This document shows, one piece after another, positions 13,771 through 21,849 of a stretch of 23,219 nt of DNA. Below the pieces are notes generated by a model, which had not been told where the DNA came from, did not search any database, and saw only the letters and a list, made by a program, of their open reading frames with translations. The stretch's first letter is position 1; each line of letters starts with the position of its first letter. Source of the stretch: Candidatus Paceibacter sp. Its GTDB lineage: Bacteria > Patescibacteriota > Minisyncoccia > UBA6257 > HR35. The DNA is taken from positions 1 to 23,219 of the forward strand of contig JAGDVT010000047.1 of the NCBI GenBank assembly GCA_023255765.1, read 5' to 3'. A program made the position numbers and the translations under genes.

Positions 13771-15038
13771 CTAAGATATCTTCTTGTACTCAATTCAGCA
13801 TCTATCTGCCTCAATGTTTCTATAGCAACTGAAACTAATATTAATATAGAAGTACCGCCTATTCCTGCAAATGGAAGCTTAGTTATACCTTCAACTATAT
13901 ATGGTAATATTGCGATAAAACCTAAAAATAATCCACCGAACAAATTTATTCTATTTACGACTTTAGAGATATATTGTGCTGTTTCTTGGCCGGGTCTAAT
14001 TCCGGGTATAAATGCTCCTGATTTTTGCAGATTATTAGCCAATTCTTTTGGTTCAAATGTAATAGCAGTGTAAAAATAGGTAAATCCAAAAACTAAGATA
14101 AAATACAACAAGCCAAAAATTAATCTATTTTGATAAAAATTGTTTATGTCTTTAGCTAAGTTTGAAAAAAAGCCTATACCAGAAAGAATTTGTAGAAAGG
14201 TAGCTGGAAAAAGTAATACAGAAATTGCAAAAATTATAGGTATTACGCCTGCTTGATTTATTTTTATAGGCAAATAAGTGGCTACACCACCATAAAGCTT
14301 TGTACCCCTAACTCTTTTTGCAAAATTTAAAGGTATTCTTCTTTCTGCTTCATTTATAAATACTATCCCCCCTATTATTAAAAATGCAATTAATATCAAA
14401 AATATATAAGAATTTAATCTATCTATCGAAAAATTAATTAGTGCTTCTTGAAAAATTACTGGGCCTCTGGCAACTATACCAGAAAATATTAAAAATGAAA
14501 TACCATTAGCTAATTTTTGTTCCGTTATAAGTTCCCCTAACCACATTAAAAATATACTTCCGCAAGTAATTATTATTATATCTCTTAAGAGTTCGAAGTA
14601 AGAATCAAAAAATATTATTCCTTGAGACTCTAAAAATTTTAAAAATCCAAAAGATTGCAATAAACACAAAGGAACGGTTAGTATTCTTGCATATTGGTTA
14701 AACTTTGCTCGGCCGCTTTCTCCTTCTTCATAATATAATTCTTTTAGTCTAGGGTAAACTAAAGTTAAAAGTTGCATTATTATTATAGCTGTAATATATG
14801 GCCCTAAACCTAAAAGAGCTATGGAGAAATTCTGTATTGTATTCCCAGTGAATATATTTAAAAGTCCTAAATATTGATTAGCTGCAATAAGGTTTTTAAT
14901 TCTTTCTATATCAACGCCAGGCAATGGTATATTCGCTATTATTCTAAAAATAATTAATAATCCTAGGATAATTAATACCCTTTTTTTAAGATCTTGTGCC
15001 TTTAAAATATTCCTTATTTTAGTAAAAAAATCTATCAT
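13767..15038 (-). CDS. secY: Preprotein translocase subunit SecY
   Basis: This 423-residue protein forms the channel of the Sec machinery in the inner membrane, with SecE and SecG. About ten hydrophobic segments are visible; the N-terminus 'RVLIILGLLIIFRIIANIPLPGVD' region and the cytosolic loop 'GLLYFILVFGFTYFYTAITF' onward with 'GAFIPGIRPGQETAQYISKV' are typical. The C-terminal 'ETLRQIDAELSTRRYLS' resembles other SecY tails. It is the last gene of the ribosomal operon, with its ATG overlapping the rplO stop. No terminator is seen at its end; its stop overlaps the stop of the opposite-strand nuclease gene. Confidence 0.97.
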   Translation of the reverse strand: MIDFFTKIRNILKAQDLKKRVLIILGLLIIFRIIANIPLPGVDIERIKNLIAANQYLGLLNIFTGNTIQNFSIALLGLGPYITAIIIMQLLTLVYPRLKELYYEEGESGRAKFNQYARILTVPLCLLQSFGFLKFLESQGIIFFDSYFELLRDIIIITCGSIFLMWLGELITEQKLANGISFLIFSGIVARGPVIFQEALINFSIDRLNSYIFLILIAFLIIGGIVFINEAERRIPLNFAKRVRGTKLYGGVATYLPIKINQAGVIPIIFAISVLLFPATFLQILSGIGFFSNLAKDINNFYQNRLIFGLLYFILVFGFTYFYTAITFEPKELANNLQKSGAFIPGIRPGQETAQYISKVVNRINLFGGLFLGFIAILPYIVEGITKLPFAGIGGTSILILVSVAIETLRQIDAELSTRRYLS

Positions 15039-15466
15039 TGTATCAAACTACCTGATTTAATTATTTTCTCTTTTGCTTTTTTGCTAAATAATAATTCAGA
15101 AGAAAAAATTAATTTTTTTGTTAAATCACCATTACCTAGTATTTTAATTTGTGGTCTTGTTTCACTTTTTCTGATTTTTAAAATTTTTTTAGCTACTAGG
15201 CTTTCTTTATTAACTACTTCATTTTCATTGAATTTTCTATCAATATCAACTAAATTTACAATATAAGGCTTTTCTTTCAATGATTTAAAACCTAATCCTC
15301 TTAATTTAGGTAATCTTAAAATTATATCTCTAACAGCCGGTCTTATTTTTCTACCAGCCCTTGATTTTTGACCTTTCATACCCCTACCGCTATAATTTCC
15401 TCTCTTTCCTCCTCTTCCAATTCTTTTTTTCTTTTTTAACTTAAACCTGATTTGATTGATTAGCAT
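15035..15466 (-). CDS. rplO: 50S ribosomal protein L15
   Basis: This 143-residue 23S rRNA-binding protein has the usual glycine- and basic-rich N-terminus ('KKKKRIGRGGKRGNYSGRG', 'MKGQKSRAGRKIRPA'). The start ATG 15466 overlaps the 3' end of rpsE by 26 nt, and rpmD (L30), which sits between these two in most bacteria, is absent. The N-terminal style is one I associate with Parcubacteria-like L15 proteins (from memory). Confidence 0.96.
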   Translation of the reverse strand: MLINQIRFKLKKKKRIGRGGKRGNYSGRGMKGQKSRAGRKIRPAVRDIILRLPKLRGLGFKSLKEKPYIVNLVDIDRKFNENEVVNKESLVAKKILKIRKSETRPQIKILGNGDLTKKLIFSSELLFSKKAKEKIIKSGSLIQ

Positions 15467-15926
15467 TTTCTTCTATTTTTACGTATTTATTTAATTTTTT
15501 CAAAGCTTCTATGGCGCTTAATGCATTTGTTAAAGGATTTTTTGTAACTCCTATTATCTTTGCGGTAGCATTCTCAACTCCTGCTAATTCTAAAACAAGC
15601 CTTACAGTACCACCAGCTATTAAACCTTTACCTTCTTTAGCAGGTTTAATTAAAACTTTAGCAGCACTTACTTTTCCTTCTACTCTATAAGGTATGGTTT
15701 TATTTACAATTGGAACTAAAATAGAATTTTTAATCGCAGCATTTAACGCTTTAGAAACAGCTTGAGAAACATCATCTCCTTTTTCTATGCCTATACCAAC
15801 TCTACCTTTCTTATCGCCAGCAATTACTACAGCTCTAATTTTGAATCTTTTCCCACCCCTTGTTACTCTAGTTACTCTTTTTACCTCCACTACTCTATAT
15901 TCCCACCCTGTTTTTCTATCAAACAT
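15441..15926 (-). CDS. rpsE: 30S ribosomal protein S5
   Basis: This 161-residue small subunit protein is involved in decoding accuracy and lies near the mRNA entry channel. 'VTRGGKRFKIRAVVIAGDKK' then 'GRVGIGIEKGDDVSQAVSKA' is the S5 double-stranded-RNA-binding-like domain, and 'LIAGGTVRLVLELAGVENA' is the conserved C-terminal domain. The N-terminus is short relative to many bacterial S5 proteins. It starts 3 nt after the rplR stop. Confidence 0.97.
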   Translation of the reverse strand: MFDRKTGWEYRVVEVKRVTRVTRGGKRFKIRAVVIAGDKKGRVGIGIEKGDDVSQAVSKALNAAIKNSILVPIVNKTIPYRVEGKVSAAKVLIKPAKEGKGLIAGGTVRLVLELAGVENATAKIIGVTKNPLTNALSAIEALKKLNKYVKIEENANQSNQV

Positions 15927-15929
15927 ATT

Positions 15930-16286
15930 TTAAAATTCTAAGCCGTTAATCCTAGCGGATTCTGCCAATGCCTTAATTCGACCGATATATTTAAAACCTC
16001 CTCTATCAAAAACAACTTTTTTAATTCCCTTCTCTAATGCTCTTTTTGCAATCATTTCACCAACTTTTTTTGCTTTTTCAATTCCTGACAATTTTTCATC
16101 TCTAAATTCTAACGATGAAGCACTAACTATAGTATTACCTTTTTCATCATCGATAATTTGTGCATACACATTTAAATTAGAAACATAAACAGATAATCTT
16201 GGCCTATCAGCAGTACCTTTAATTTTTGCTCTTATTCTTTTATGTCTTCTTAATCTTCTTAACTTTTTATTCAATTTAACTTTCAT
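15930..16286 (-). CDS. rplR: 50S ribosomal protein L18
   Basis: This 118-residue protein binds 5S rRNA. A basic N-terminus ('KLNKKLRRLRRHKRIRAKIK') is followed by 'GTADRPRLSVYVSNLNVYAQ' and 'KKVVFDRGGFKYIGRIKALAE', the usual L18 core. The start overlaps the rplF stop by one base. Confidence 0.97.
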   Translation of the reverse strand: MKVKLNKKLRRLRRHKRIRAKIKGTADRPRLSVYVSNLNVYAQIIDDEKGNTIVSASSLEFRDEKLSGIEKAKKVGEMIAKRALEKGIKKVVFDRGGFKYIGRIKALAESARINGLEF

Positions 16287-16837
16287 TATTTACCTAAAGA
16301 TTTTTTAATAGGTTTAGGCTTAATTAATTCATCCGCATATCTAAATCCTTTTAATTTGTAAGCATCTCTTGGTTTTATACTTCTAATTTCAGCAGCAAAT
16401 TGGCCTACTTTTTCTTTATCTATACCTTTCACAGAAATTAAATATTGACCTTTTGCTTGTTTAATTTCAACTTTGATACCTTCTGGTATATCAATTTTAA
16501 CTGGATGGGAAAGTCCTAATTTAAAAATAATTTCATTTCCAGAAACTTCCGCAGAATAACCTAAGCCTTCTAATATTAAGTCAGTTTGAAATCCTTGGCT
16601 TACTCCTATTATTTTATTATTTAAAAGTGATCTATAAGTACCCCATAAAGCTCTGGTTTTTTTATTTAATTCTTTTGGTTTAATTAATAACATATTATTT
16701 TCTAATTTAACTTCGAAATTATACGGAATTTGAAAATTTTCTTCTCCTAAAGGTCCTTTAATTATAATTTGGCTATCTTTAATTTCAACAGACACATTCT
16801 CTGGTATTATAATTGGTTTTTTCCCTATTTTTGACAT
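16286..16837 (-). CDS. rplF: 50S ribosomal protein L6
   Basis: This 183-residue protein has two L6 repeats. 'SKIGKKPIIIPENVSVEI' begins the first; 'GLGYSAEVSGNEIIFKLG' and 'IKGIDKEKVGQFAAEIR'-like residues mark the second. The C-terminal 'RSIKPRDAYKLKGFRYAD' is typical. It lies by the factor-binding site of the large subunit. Normal length. Confidence 0.97.
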   Translation of the reverse strand: MSKIGKKPIIIPENVSVEIKDSQIIIKGPLGEENFQIPYNFEVKLENNMLLIKPKELNKKTRALWGTYRSLLNNKIIGVSQGFQTDLILEGLGYSAEVSGNEIIFKLGLSHPVKIDIPEGIKVEIKQAKGQYLISVKGIDKEKVGQFAAEIRSIKPRDAYKLKGFRYADELIKPKPIKKSLGK

Positions 16838-16845
16838 TTGAAGAT

Positions 16846-17241
16846 TTATATTACTTCACAAATTACTTCACCTCCCAATTTTCGTTTTTTTGCTTCTGAA
16901 TCTAGCATAATACCCCTAGAAGTGGATATAACCCTAAAACCTATTCCCTCTCTTACCGGTTTTAATTCTTTATATCCTAAATAAACTCTTCTTCCAGGCT
17001 TAGAAACTCTAATTATATCTTCATAGGGAGGTTCGTCATTTATGTAATTTAAATTTACTATTATAATTTTTTTCGCTCCATTTTCTTTTATCTTGATATT
17101 ACTCACTATATTTTTTTCTTTAAAAACTTTTAAAATTCCTATTTTCATTTTTGAATAAGGCACAACAATTCTTTGCTTTCTTATCCTCCAAGCATTTTTA
17201 ATTCTTGTTAAAAGATCTGCTATTGGATCTGTCATTACCAT
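16846..17241 (-). CDS. rpsH: 30S ribosomal protein S8
   Basis: This 131-residue protein binds 16S rRNA helix 21 early in assembly. 'MTDPIADLLTRIKNAWRIRK' opens the protein and 'STSRGIMLDSEAKKRKLGGE' is the conserved end. I chose ATG 17241, 2 nt after the rpsN stop; a TTG at 17250 would overlap rpsN, and ATG 17235 (MTDP) is also possible. Confidence 0.96.
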   Translation of the reverse strand: MVMTDPIADLLTRIKNAWRIRKQRIVVPYSKMKIGILKVFKEKNIVSNIKIKENGAKKIIIVNLNYINDEPPYEDIIRVSKPGRRVYLGYKELKPVREGIGFRVISTSRGIMLDSEAKKRKLGGEVICEVI

Positions 17242-17243
17242 TT

Positions 17244-17429
17244 TTACCAAGATGATTTTTTAATACCAGGAATTTCGCCCTTATGTGCTAATTCTCTAAA
17301 GCATATTCTGCATAAACCAAAAAATCTCATATATCCTCTACATCTTCCGCATTTAAAACAAACATTTACCTGTCTTGTTTTATATTTTGCTTTTCTTTTC
17401 CACCTTTCTACTTGTGCTTTGCTTGGCAT
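17244..17429 (-). CDS. rpsN: 30S ribosomal protein S14, zinc-binding (type Z)
   Basis: This 61-residue short form of S14 has a CxxC...CxxC zinc site ('CFKC' and 'CRIC'), then 'FRELAHKGEIPGIKKSSW', the standard C-terminus. The organism thus uses the zinc-dependent S14 in its main ribosomal operon. Confidence 0.97.
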   Translation of the reverse strand: MPSKAQVERWKRKAKYKTRQVNVCFKCGRCRGYMRFFGLCRICFRELAHKGEIPGIKKSSW

Positions 17430-17436
17430 TTTTATT

Positions 17437-17994
17437 TTAAATTTTAATTGGGAAACCTAATTTTTTCCATAAATATATATTTTCCTCTCTTTTTTTTGAA
17501 CTACCTAAAAGCGTTATTTGTATACCAAAATTATAACGCACTTTATCTGAGATAGCTTCAGGGAACATACTCACTTCTTTAAACCCTAAATTTATGTTCC
17601 CTTTAGCATCTAATAAATTTTTAGTAATACCCTTAAACTCTCTTGCTCTTGGTAATGCATAACTTACTAATCTTTCAATAAAATCTAGTAATCTTTTACC
17701 TCTTAATGTAACCAAAACTGATACAGGCATGCCTTTTCTTAATTTAAAACCAGACACTGATTTTTTTGCTTTTATAATTTTTGGTTTTTGACCTGTTATC
17801 ATAGAAAGAACATATATAGCATCTTCTAAAATTTTATCTCTGTTTTCGGGTTGTGCTGTTATTAATTTTCCTATTCCAATATTAACAATACCTTTCAACG
17901 GTCTTGGTACTGCTAATTTATTTTTGATATTCAATTCTTGCATTAATTCTTCTTTAATTTTTTTATCAAAATCTTCTCTAAGCATTTTAATCAA
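17437..17994 (-). CDS. rplE: 50S ribosomal protein L5
   Basis: This 185-residue protein binds 5S rRNA and sits in the central protuberance. 'PRPLKGIVNIGIGKLITAQP' (with a longer N-terminus), 'TGQKPKIIKAKKSVSGFKLR' and 'RAREFKGITKNLLDAKGNIN' are conserved L5 segments. The N-terminal MIKMLREDF offers a second start at MLREDF, 9 nt later. Overlaps the rplX stop by 8 nt. Confidence 0.97.
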   Translation of the reverse strand: MIKMLREDFDKKIKEELMQELNIKNKLAVPRPLKGIVNIGIGKLITAQPENRDKILEDAIYVLSMITGQKPKIIKAKKSVSGFKLRKGMPVSVLVTLRGKRLLDFIERLVSYALPRAREFKGITKNLLDAKGNINLGFKEVSMFPEAISDKVRYNFGIQITLLGSSKKREENIYLWKKLGFPIKI

Positions 17995-18295
17995 TTAAAT
18001 TTTTACACTTTTTGCAATATCTTTTTTTAATATCGCTTACAAATTTATAACCAATTTTTGTTGGTTTTTTACAAGAAGGACAAATCAATTTTACATTACT
18101 CACATATATAGGTGCCGGTATTTCAACAATTTGTCCTTTTTCTCCTGCCCTTTTAGGTTTTATATGTTTTTTAACTAAATTTAAACCTTCCACAATAACC
18201 CTATTTTCCTTTGGTAATGCTTTAATAACTTTTCCTATCTTGCCTCTATCTTTTCCTTTTGTTATTAATACTGTATCTCCTTTTTTAATTTTCAT
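17987..18295 (-). CDS. rplX: 50S ribosomal protein L24
   Basis: This 102-residue protein initiates assembly of the large subunit. The KOW motif ('KIKKGDTVLITKGKDRGKIG', then 'KVIKALPKENRVIVEGLNLV') is at the N-terminus. The C-terminal part carries a Cys4 zinc ribbon ('CPSCKKPT' and 'CKKCKN'), as many bacterial L24 proteins do. Confidence 0.97.
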   Translation of the reverse strand: MKIKKGDTVLITKGKDRGKIGKVIKALPKENRVIVEGLNLVKKHIKPKRAGEKGQIVEIPAPIYVSNVKLICPSCKKPTKIGYKFVSDIKKRYCKKCKNLID

Positions 18296-18297
18296 CT

Positions 18298-18666
18298 TTA
18301 TACTAAAGCTTCAGCTAAATTAGCTATTTTATCGAATCCTTTTTCTTTAATTTCTTTTGCTATGGGACCTAAAATTCTATTACCTAGAGGTTCTTTTTCT
18401 CCTTTTAAAAGTACTACAGCATTTTCTTCAAATCTAATCCAAGTGCCATCTTTTCTTTTATATGGTTTTTTTTGCCTCACCACAACTCCCCTTACAACTT
18501 GTCCTTTTTCTACTTGCTTATTAGGTTCTGCTTCTTTAACAGAACAAACAATTATATCACCTATTTCAGCGTAATTTCTATTGCTTACTCCTATAAATCC
18601 TATACACATAACTTTTATAGCGCCTGAATTATCAGCTACTTTTAACATAGTTCTTGGTTGAATCAT
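18298..18666 (-). CDS. rplN: 50S ribosomal protein L14
   Basis: This 122-residue protein has the normal length. 'MIQPRTMLKVADNSGAIKV' and 'GDIIVCSVKEAEPNKQVEKG' are typical, as is 'NRILGPIAKEIKEKGFDKIA'. It lies at the subunit interface with L19 and 16S rRNA helix 14. Confidence 0.98.
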   Translation of the reverse strand: MIQPRTMLKVADNSGAIKVMCIGFIGVSNRNYAEIGDIIVCSVKEAEPNKQVEKGQVVRGVVVRQKKPYKRKDGTWIRFEENAVVLLKGEKEPLGNRILGPIAKEIKEKGFDKIANLAEALV

Positions 18667-18929
18667 TTTTCTGCTTTTTTAATAATTTTGACCAACCTCC
18701 ATCTTTTTAATTTAGAAATAGGCCTTGTTTCTTCAATTAAAACTTCATCTCCTATTTTTGCTTCTCCTTTTTCATCATGAACATAATATTTTGTTCTATG
18801 TTTAACATATTTTTTATACAAAGGATGCATTTTAAAAGTTTCGGAAACTACAACAATTGTCTTTTGCATTTTATCTGAAATTACTTTACCTATTATTCTC
18901 TGCCTTGGCATTTTCTTTTCTTTTTTCAT
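18663..18929 (-). CDS. rpsQ: 30S ribosomal protein S17
   Basis: This 88-residue OB-fold protein binds the 5' domain of 16S rRNA. 'GKVISDKMQKTIVVVSETFK' and 'HPLYKKYVKHRTKYYVHDEK' are conserved. It overlaps rpmC by 44 nt if it starts at ATG 18929, or by 26 nt from ATG 18911 (MPRQR). Its stop overlaps rplN by 4 nt. Confidence 0.96.
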   Translation of the reverse strand: MKKEKKMPRQRIIGKVISDKMQKTIVVVSETFKMHPLYKKYVKHRTKYYVHDEKGEAKIGDEVLIEETRPISKLKRWRLVKIIKKAEK

Positions 18930-19101
18930 TAATTACTGTTAATATTCTTGCTATATTTTTCCTTGTCATTTTAATAAGATGTGTCTGTTTTAATTTACCT
19001 AAGTTTTTTTCTAATTTTAAATTAAACAATTTTTTTCTTTCTTCTTCTAAAATCTTAAAAAGTTCATTTAATGATTTTAACCTTAATTCTTTAGCCTTCA
19101 T
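18886..19101 (-). CDS. rpmC: 50S ribosomal protein L29
   Basis: This 71-residue coiled-coil protein lies by the nascent-chain exit. 'KAKELRLKSLNELFKILEEE' and 'KMTRKNIARILTVINEKR' are the family signatures. The extra C-terminal 'KENAKAENNR' lies in the region shared with rpsQ. It overlaps rplP by 11 nt. Confidence 0.95.
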   Translation of the reverse strand: MKAKELRLKSLNELFKILEEERKKLFNLKLEKNLGKLKQTHLIKMTRKNIARILTVINEKRKENAKAENNR

Positions 19102-19510
19102 ATTTACTCACTATTTTTGTCTTAATTGGCAATTTATAACTTGCTGATTTTAATGCAGAAATTGCTAAATCTTTATCTTTGCTTTCTACCTCAAATAAAA
19201 TAGTTCCAGGTTTTACTAAGGCTGCATAATGATCTATATCTCCTTTGCCACCTCCCATTCTTACACCTTCTGGCTTTTTTGTTCTTGTAAGATGAGGAAA
19301 AATTCTAAGCCACATTCTACCTTTTTTACCTAAAATTCTTTTAATTTCTTTAATACATGCTTCAATTTGGTTATTTTTAATATAAGATGTCTCTAAACTT
19401 TTAAGACCATACTCTCCAAAAACAATATCAAAACCTTTAGTAATTATACTCCTGTCTAACGATTTTCCCTTTCTCCATTTTCTATGTTTTAATTTTTTAG
19501 GTTGTAACAT
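19091..19510 (-). CDS. rplP: 50S ribosomal protein L16
   Basis: This 139-residue protein sits near the A-site tRNA elbow. 'MLQPKKLKHRKWRKGKSLD' opens the protein, and 'RMGGGKGDIDHYAALVKPGT' is the conserved loop. The 'DIDHY' in this loop differs from the more common NPEGW-type residues. Confidence 0.97.
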   Translation of the reverse strand: MLQPKKLKHRKWRKGKSLDRSIITKGFDIVFGEYGLKSLETSYIKNNQIEACIKEIKRILGKKGRMWLRIFPHLTRTKKPEGVRMGGGKGDIDHYAALVKPGTILFEVESKDKDLAISALKSASYKLPIKTKIVSKYEG

Positions 19511-19512
19511 TT

Positions 19513-20208
19513 CTATTCTTTTTCTTTAATATCTAAATCTTCCTTAATTTCTTCTGTGTCTCCTTTATAAAGCCATACTTTTACACCTATTATTCCATAT
19601 TTAGTTAAGGCTTCTTCAAAGGCATAATCTATTTTTGCTCTAAGTTTTGATAAAGGCATTCTACCCCATGTAATCATTTCTGATCTATGAATATTTGCTC
19701 CACCTAATCTTCCTGAAACTCTAATTTTAATCCCCAAAATTTCTTTATTTTGCTTTGCTCTTTCTATTATTTTTTTCATAACAGCTCTTGGAGATTTATT
19801 TTTTTCTATATCTATTGCTGCAAGCTGTGCTAAATAAGAAGCATAAGATGTTGGCTTTTTTACTTCTTCTACAATAATCTCTGTTGCTGGCTGTGGTAAT
19901 TTATTTTTACTAAAAATTTCTTTCAATTTTAATTCTATTTTATTTTGTAATTTCTTCAACTTTTGCCCTTCCCTACCTATAAGTACACCTGGCCTAGCTG
20001 TTTTAATAATAACTTTACAATGTTCCGGATCTTTTCTTTCAATAACTACATCAACTATTCCTGTCTTTCTAAACATTTCATTTATAATCTTTCTTATAGT
20101 AAAATCTGCTTCTAAATAAACTTTATAATTCTTAGTAAAAAACCAACGAGATTTCCAATATTCATTAATACCTAACCTTAGTGCATATGGAGAAACCTTA
20201 TGCCCCAT
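19513..20208 (-). CDS. rpsC: 30S ribosomal protein S3
   Basis: This 231-residue protein is at the mRNA entry tunnel. 'MGHKVSPYALRLGINEYWKS' opens it, the KH domain has 'GVLIGREGQKLKKLQNKI', and 'RVSGRLGGANIHRSEMITWG' is the C-terminal domain. The end is acidic (EEIKEDLDIKEKE). It overlaps the rplV stop by one base. Confidence 0.97.
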   Translation of the reverse strand: MGHKVSPYALRLGINEYWKSRWFFTKNYKVYLEADFTIRKIINEMFRKTGIVDVVIERKDPEHCKVIIKTARPGVLIGREGQKLKKLQNKIELKLKEIFSKNKLPQPATEIIVEEVKKPTSYASYLAQLAAIDIEKNKSPRAVMKKIIERAKQNKEILGIKIRVSGRLGGANIHRSEMITWGRMPLSKLRAKIDYAFEEALTKYGIIGVKVWLYKGDTEEIKEDLDIKEKE

Positions 20209-20540
20209 TATTTTTTATCTAAAATTAATTCGACATGTGAAGATCTTTTAATAATTCTTCCAACATGGCCTCTAGACATCGGAATATATCTTTTCAATTT
20301 TGGGCCTTCTGTTACTATAACATTTTTAACAAAAAGCTCTTCTTTTTTTAATTCTTTTTGTTTTTCTGCAACATCAATAGCATGCTTAAGAAGTTTTAAT
20401 AAAGACTTAGCCGCTCTTTTGGGTGAAAATAACAATTGTTTCTCAGCATTAACTACATCCATATTTTTAATCATATTTGCTACCATTCTAACTTTTCTTG
20501 GTGAAATGTTTAATTTTCTTAAAAATACTCTTATTACCAT
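20208..20540 (-). CDS. rplV: 50S ribosomal protein L22
   Basis: This 110-residue protein has a beta-hairpin that lines the peptide exit tunnel. 'LNISPRKVRMVANMIKNMD' is the family signature, and the C-terminal 'PKLKRYIPMSRGHVGRIIKR' is the hairpin region. Normal length. It starts 2 nt after the rpsS stop. Confidence 0.97.
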   Translation of the reverse strand: MVIRVFLRKLNISPRKVRMVANMIKNMDVVNAEKQLLFSPKRAAKSLLKLLKHAIDVAEKQKELKKEELFVKNVIVTEGPKLKRYIPMSRGHVGRIIKRSSHVELILDKK

Positions 20541-20542
20541 TT

Positions 20543-20860
20543 TTATGAAGCTTTCTGTTTTGCTAATTTTTGCTCTAATTCTCTTTGCAGTTTACCTCCA
20601 TGTTTGATGAATTTTCTTGTAGGCGCAAATTCTCCTAGTCTATGACCAACCATATCTTCATTTACTTTAACTTTTATAAAATTTTTACCATTATGAACTT
20701 CAAAAACCATACCAACCATCTCAGGTAAAATCATAGAATCTCTTGACCATGTTCTTATTGGATATTTATCTCTTTCTTCTAAGGGCAATTCAAGCAATTT
20801 TCTAATTTTTTTCATTAGTTTCGGATGTACATAAGGTCCTTTTTTGCTACTTCTTCCCAT
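20543..20860 (-). CDS. rpsS: 30S ribosomal protein S19
   Basis: This 105-residue protein is in the small subunit head. 'MGRSSKKGPYVHPKLMKKI', 'IRTWSRDSMILPEMVGMVFE' and 'GHRLGEFAPTRKF' are typical. The C-terminus (residues ~90-105) is somewhat longer than in E. coli. It overlaps the rplB stop by one base. Confidence 0.97.
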   Translation of the reverse strand: MGRSSKKGPYVHPKLMKKIRKLLELPLEERDKYPIRTWSRDSMILPEMVGMVFEVHNGKNFIKVKVNEDMVGHRLGEFAPTRKFIKHGGKLQRELEQKLAKQKAS

Positions 20861-21696
20861 TATTTTCTTCTTTTAATAATTAATTTATTATAAGGATTTC
20901 TTCTCCTTCTTGTTTTTCTACCACCAGTCACTTTACCCCATTTTGTTTTAGGTCTTCTTGTACCTCTTGGAGATTTACCTTCTCCACCACCATAAGGATG
21001 GTCTCTTGCATTCATAGCACTTCCTCTTACATTAGGTCTAAATCCTTTCCATATCTTTCTACCTGCCTTACCTAATCTTATATTTTTATGATCTACATTA
21101 GAAACAACTCCAACAGTAGCATAGCATTCTTTAGAAACTTTTCTTATTTCGCCTGAAGGCATTTTTATAATTGCATACTTTTCATCAGTACCCATCATAA
21201 CTCCACTCGTACCTGCTGATCTTATAAACTTTCCTCCACCACCAGGTACTAGTTCAACTTCATAAATTTCTGTTCCGGGTAATATATTTTTTAATGGTAA
21301 TCTATTACCAATTTTTAATGGAGCCGATTCAGAACAAATAATTTCATCTCCAACCTTTATTCCTTCTGGAGCTAAATGATATCTTCTTTCCCCATCTTTA
21401 TAACAAACAAGCATTACAAATGCAGTTCTATTAGGATCATATTCAATTGTTTCAACTTTTGCAGGTATATCCTTTTTATCTAGCCTAGAAAAGTCTATTA
21501 TTCTATATAGCCTTCTATGTTCTGGATTTTTTCTAAATCTTGTAGTAATTCTTCCATAAGCATTTCTTGCAGTTCTCTTTTTTAAAGCAACTAAAAGAGG
21601 CTTATAAGGTTCATCAGTTGTCAATGCTTTCTTATAATCAACTAAAATTGTCACTCTTTTACCTGTTCCTCTTGATTTTATTATTTTTAATGGCAT
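20860..21696 (-). CDS. rplB: 50S ribosomal protein L2
   Basis: This 278-residue protein is important for subunit joining and peptidyl transfer. 'PLKIIKSRGTGKRVTILVDY' opens it, and the conserved 'GGGKFIRSAGTSGVMMGTD' and 'GKAGRKIWKGFRPNVRGSAM' follow. The functional loop reads 'NARDHPYGGGEG' (His233, Tyr235), where many bacteria have NPVDHPHGGGEG; the first His is kept. It is the first gene of the operon, 64 nt after a good promoter, although rplW-rplD-rplC-rpsJ usually precede it. Confidence 0.97.
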   Translation of the reverse strand: MPLKIIKSRGTGKRVTILVDYKKALTTDEPYKPLLVALKKRTARNAYGRITTRFRKNPEHRRLYRIIDFSRLDKKDIPAKVETIEYDPNRTAFVMLVCYKDGERRYHLAPEGIKVGDEIICSESAPLKIGNRLPLKNILPGTEIYEVELVPGGGGKFIRSAGTSGVMMGTDEKYAIIKMPSGEIRKVSKECYATVGVVSNVDHKNIRLGKAGRKIWKGFRPNVRGSAMNARDHPYGGGEGKSPRGTRRPKTKWGKVTGGRKTRRRRNPYNKLIIKRRK

Positions 21697-21760
21697 TTTA
21701 AAAATAAAAATTAATAAACAAAAATTAAAATAATTTTTATGTGGTGTAATTATTATTTAT

Positions 21761-21788
21761 ATTATAACATTAAAATTATTTTTTGCAA
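21761..21788 (-). promoter_or_regulatory. Promoter of the ribosomal protein operon
   Basis: On the minus strand, TTGCAA (21783-21788) lies 16 nt before TATAAT (21761-21766), with TG-T before the hexamer giving an extended -10. Predicted start near 21754 leaves a leader of about 58 nt of A/T-rich sequence without an obvious protein-binding hairpin. Confidence 0.7.
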
Positions 21789-21795
21789 ATCAAAT

Positions 21796-21819
21796 GGGGG
21801 CTATATTATGGCTGCCCCC
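21796..21819 (-). terminator. Hairpin after the 21850-22050 gene
   Basis: A GGGGGC/GCCCCC stem encloses a 12-nt loop. It lies just upstream of the ribosomal promoter and probably ends the 66-aa gene transcript, though the U-tract is weak (ATTTGATTT). Confidence 0.6.
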
Positions 21820-21849
21820 TTATCTAATTTTAGCTTAAACTTAATTTAA

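Noticed and set aside
20200..20607. 135-codon plus-strand ORF across rplV/rpsS
   Set aside because: It lies opposite well-conserved ribosomal genes, is Leu/Phe/Ser-rich, and is a strand shadow. The same holds for plus-strand frames at 18857-19147, 18362-18574 and 3365-3700 and the minus-strand frame at 1832-2035.
21697..21760. Possible ribosomal-protein-binding leader before rplB
   Set aside because: The ~58-nt leader is almost pure A/T with no stable hairpin or rRNA-like motif.
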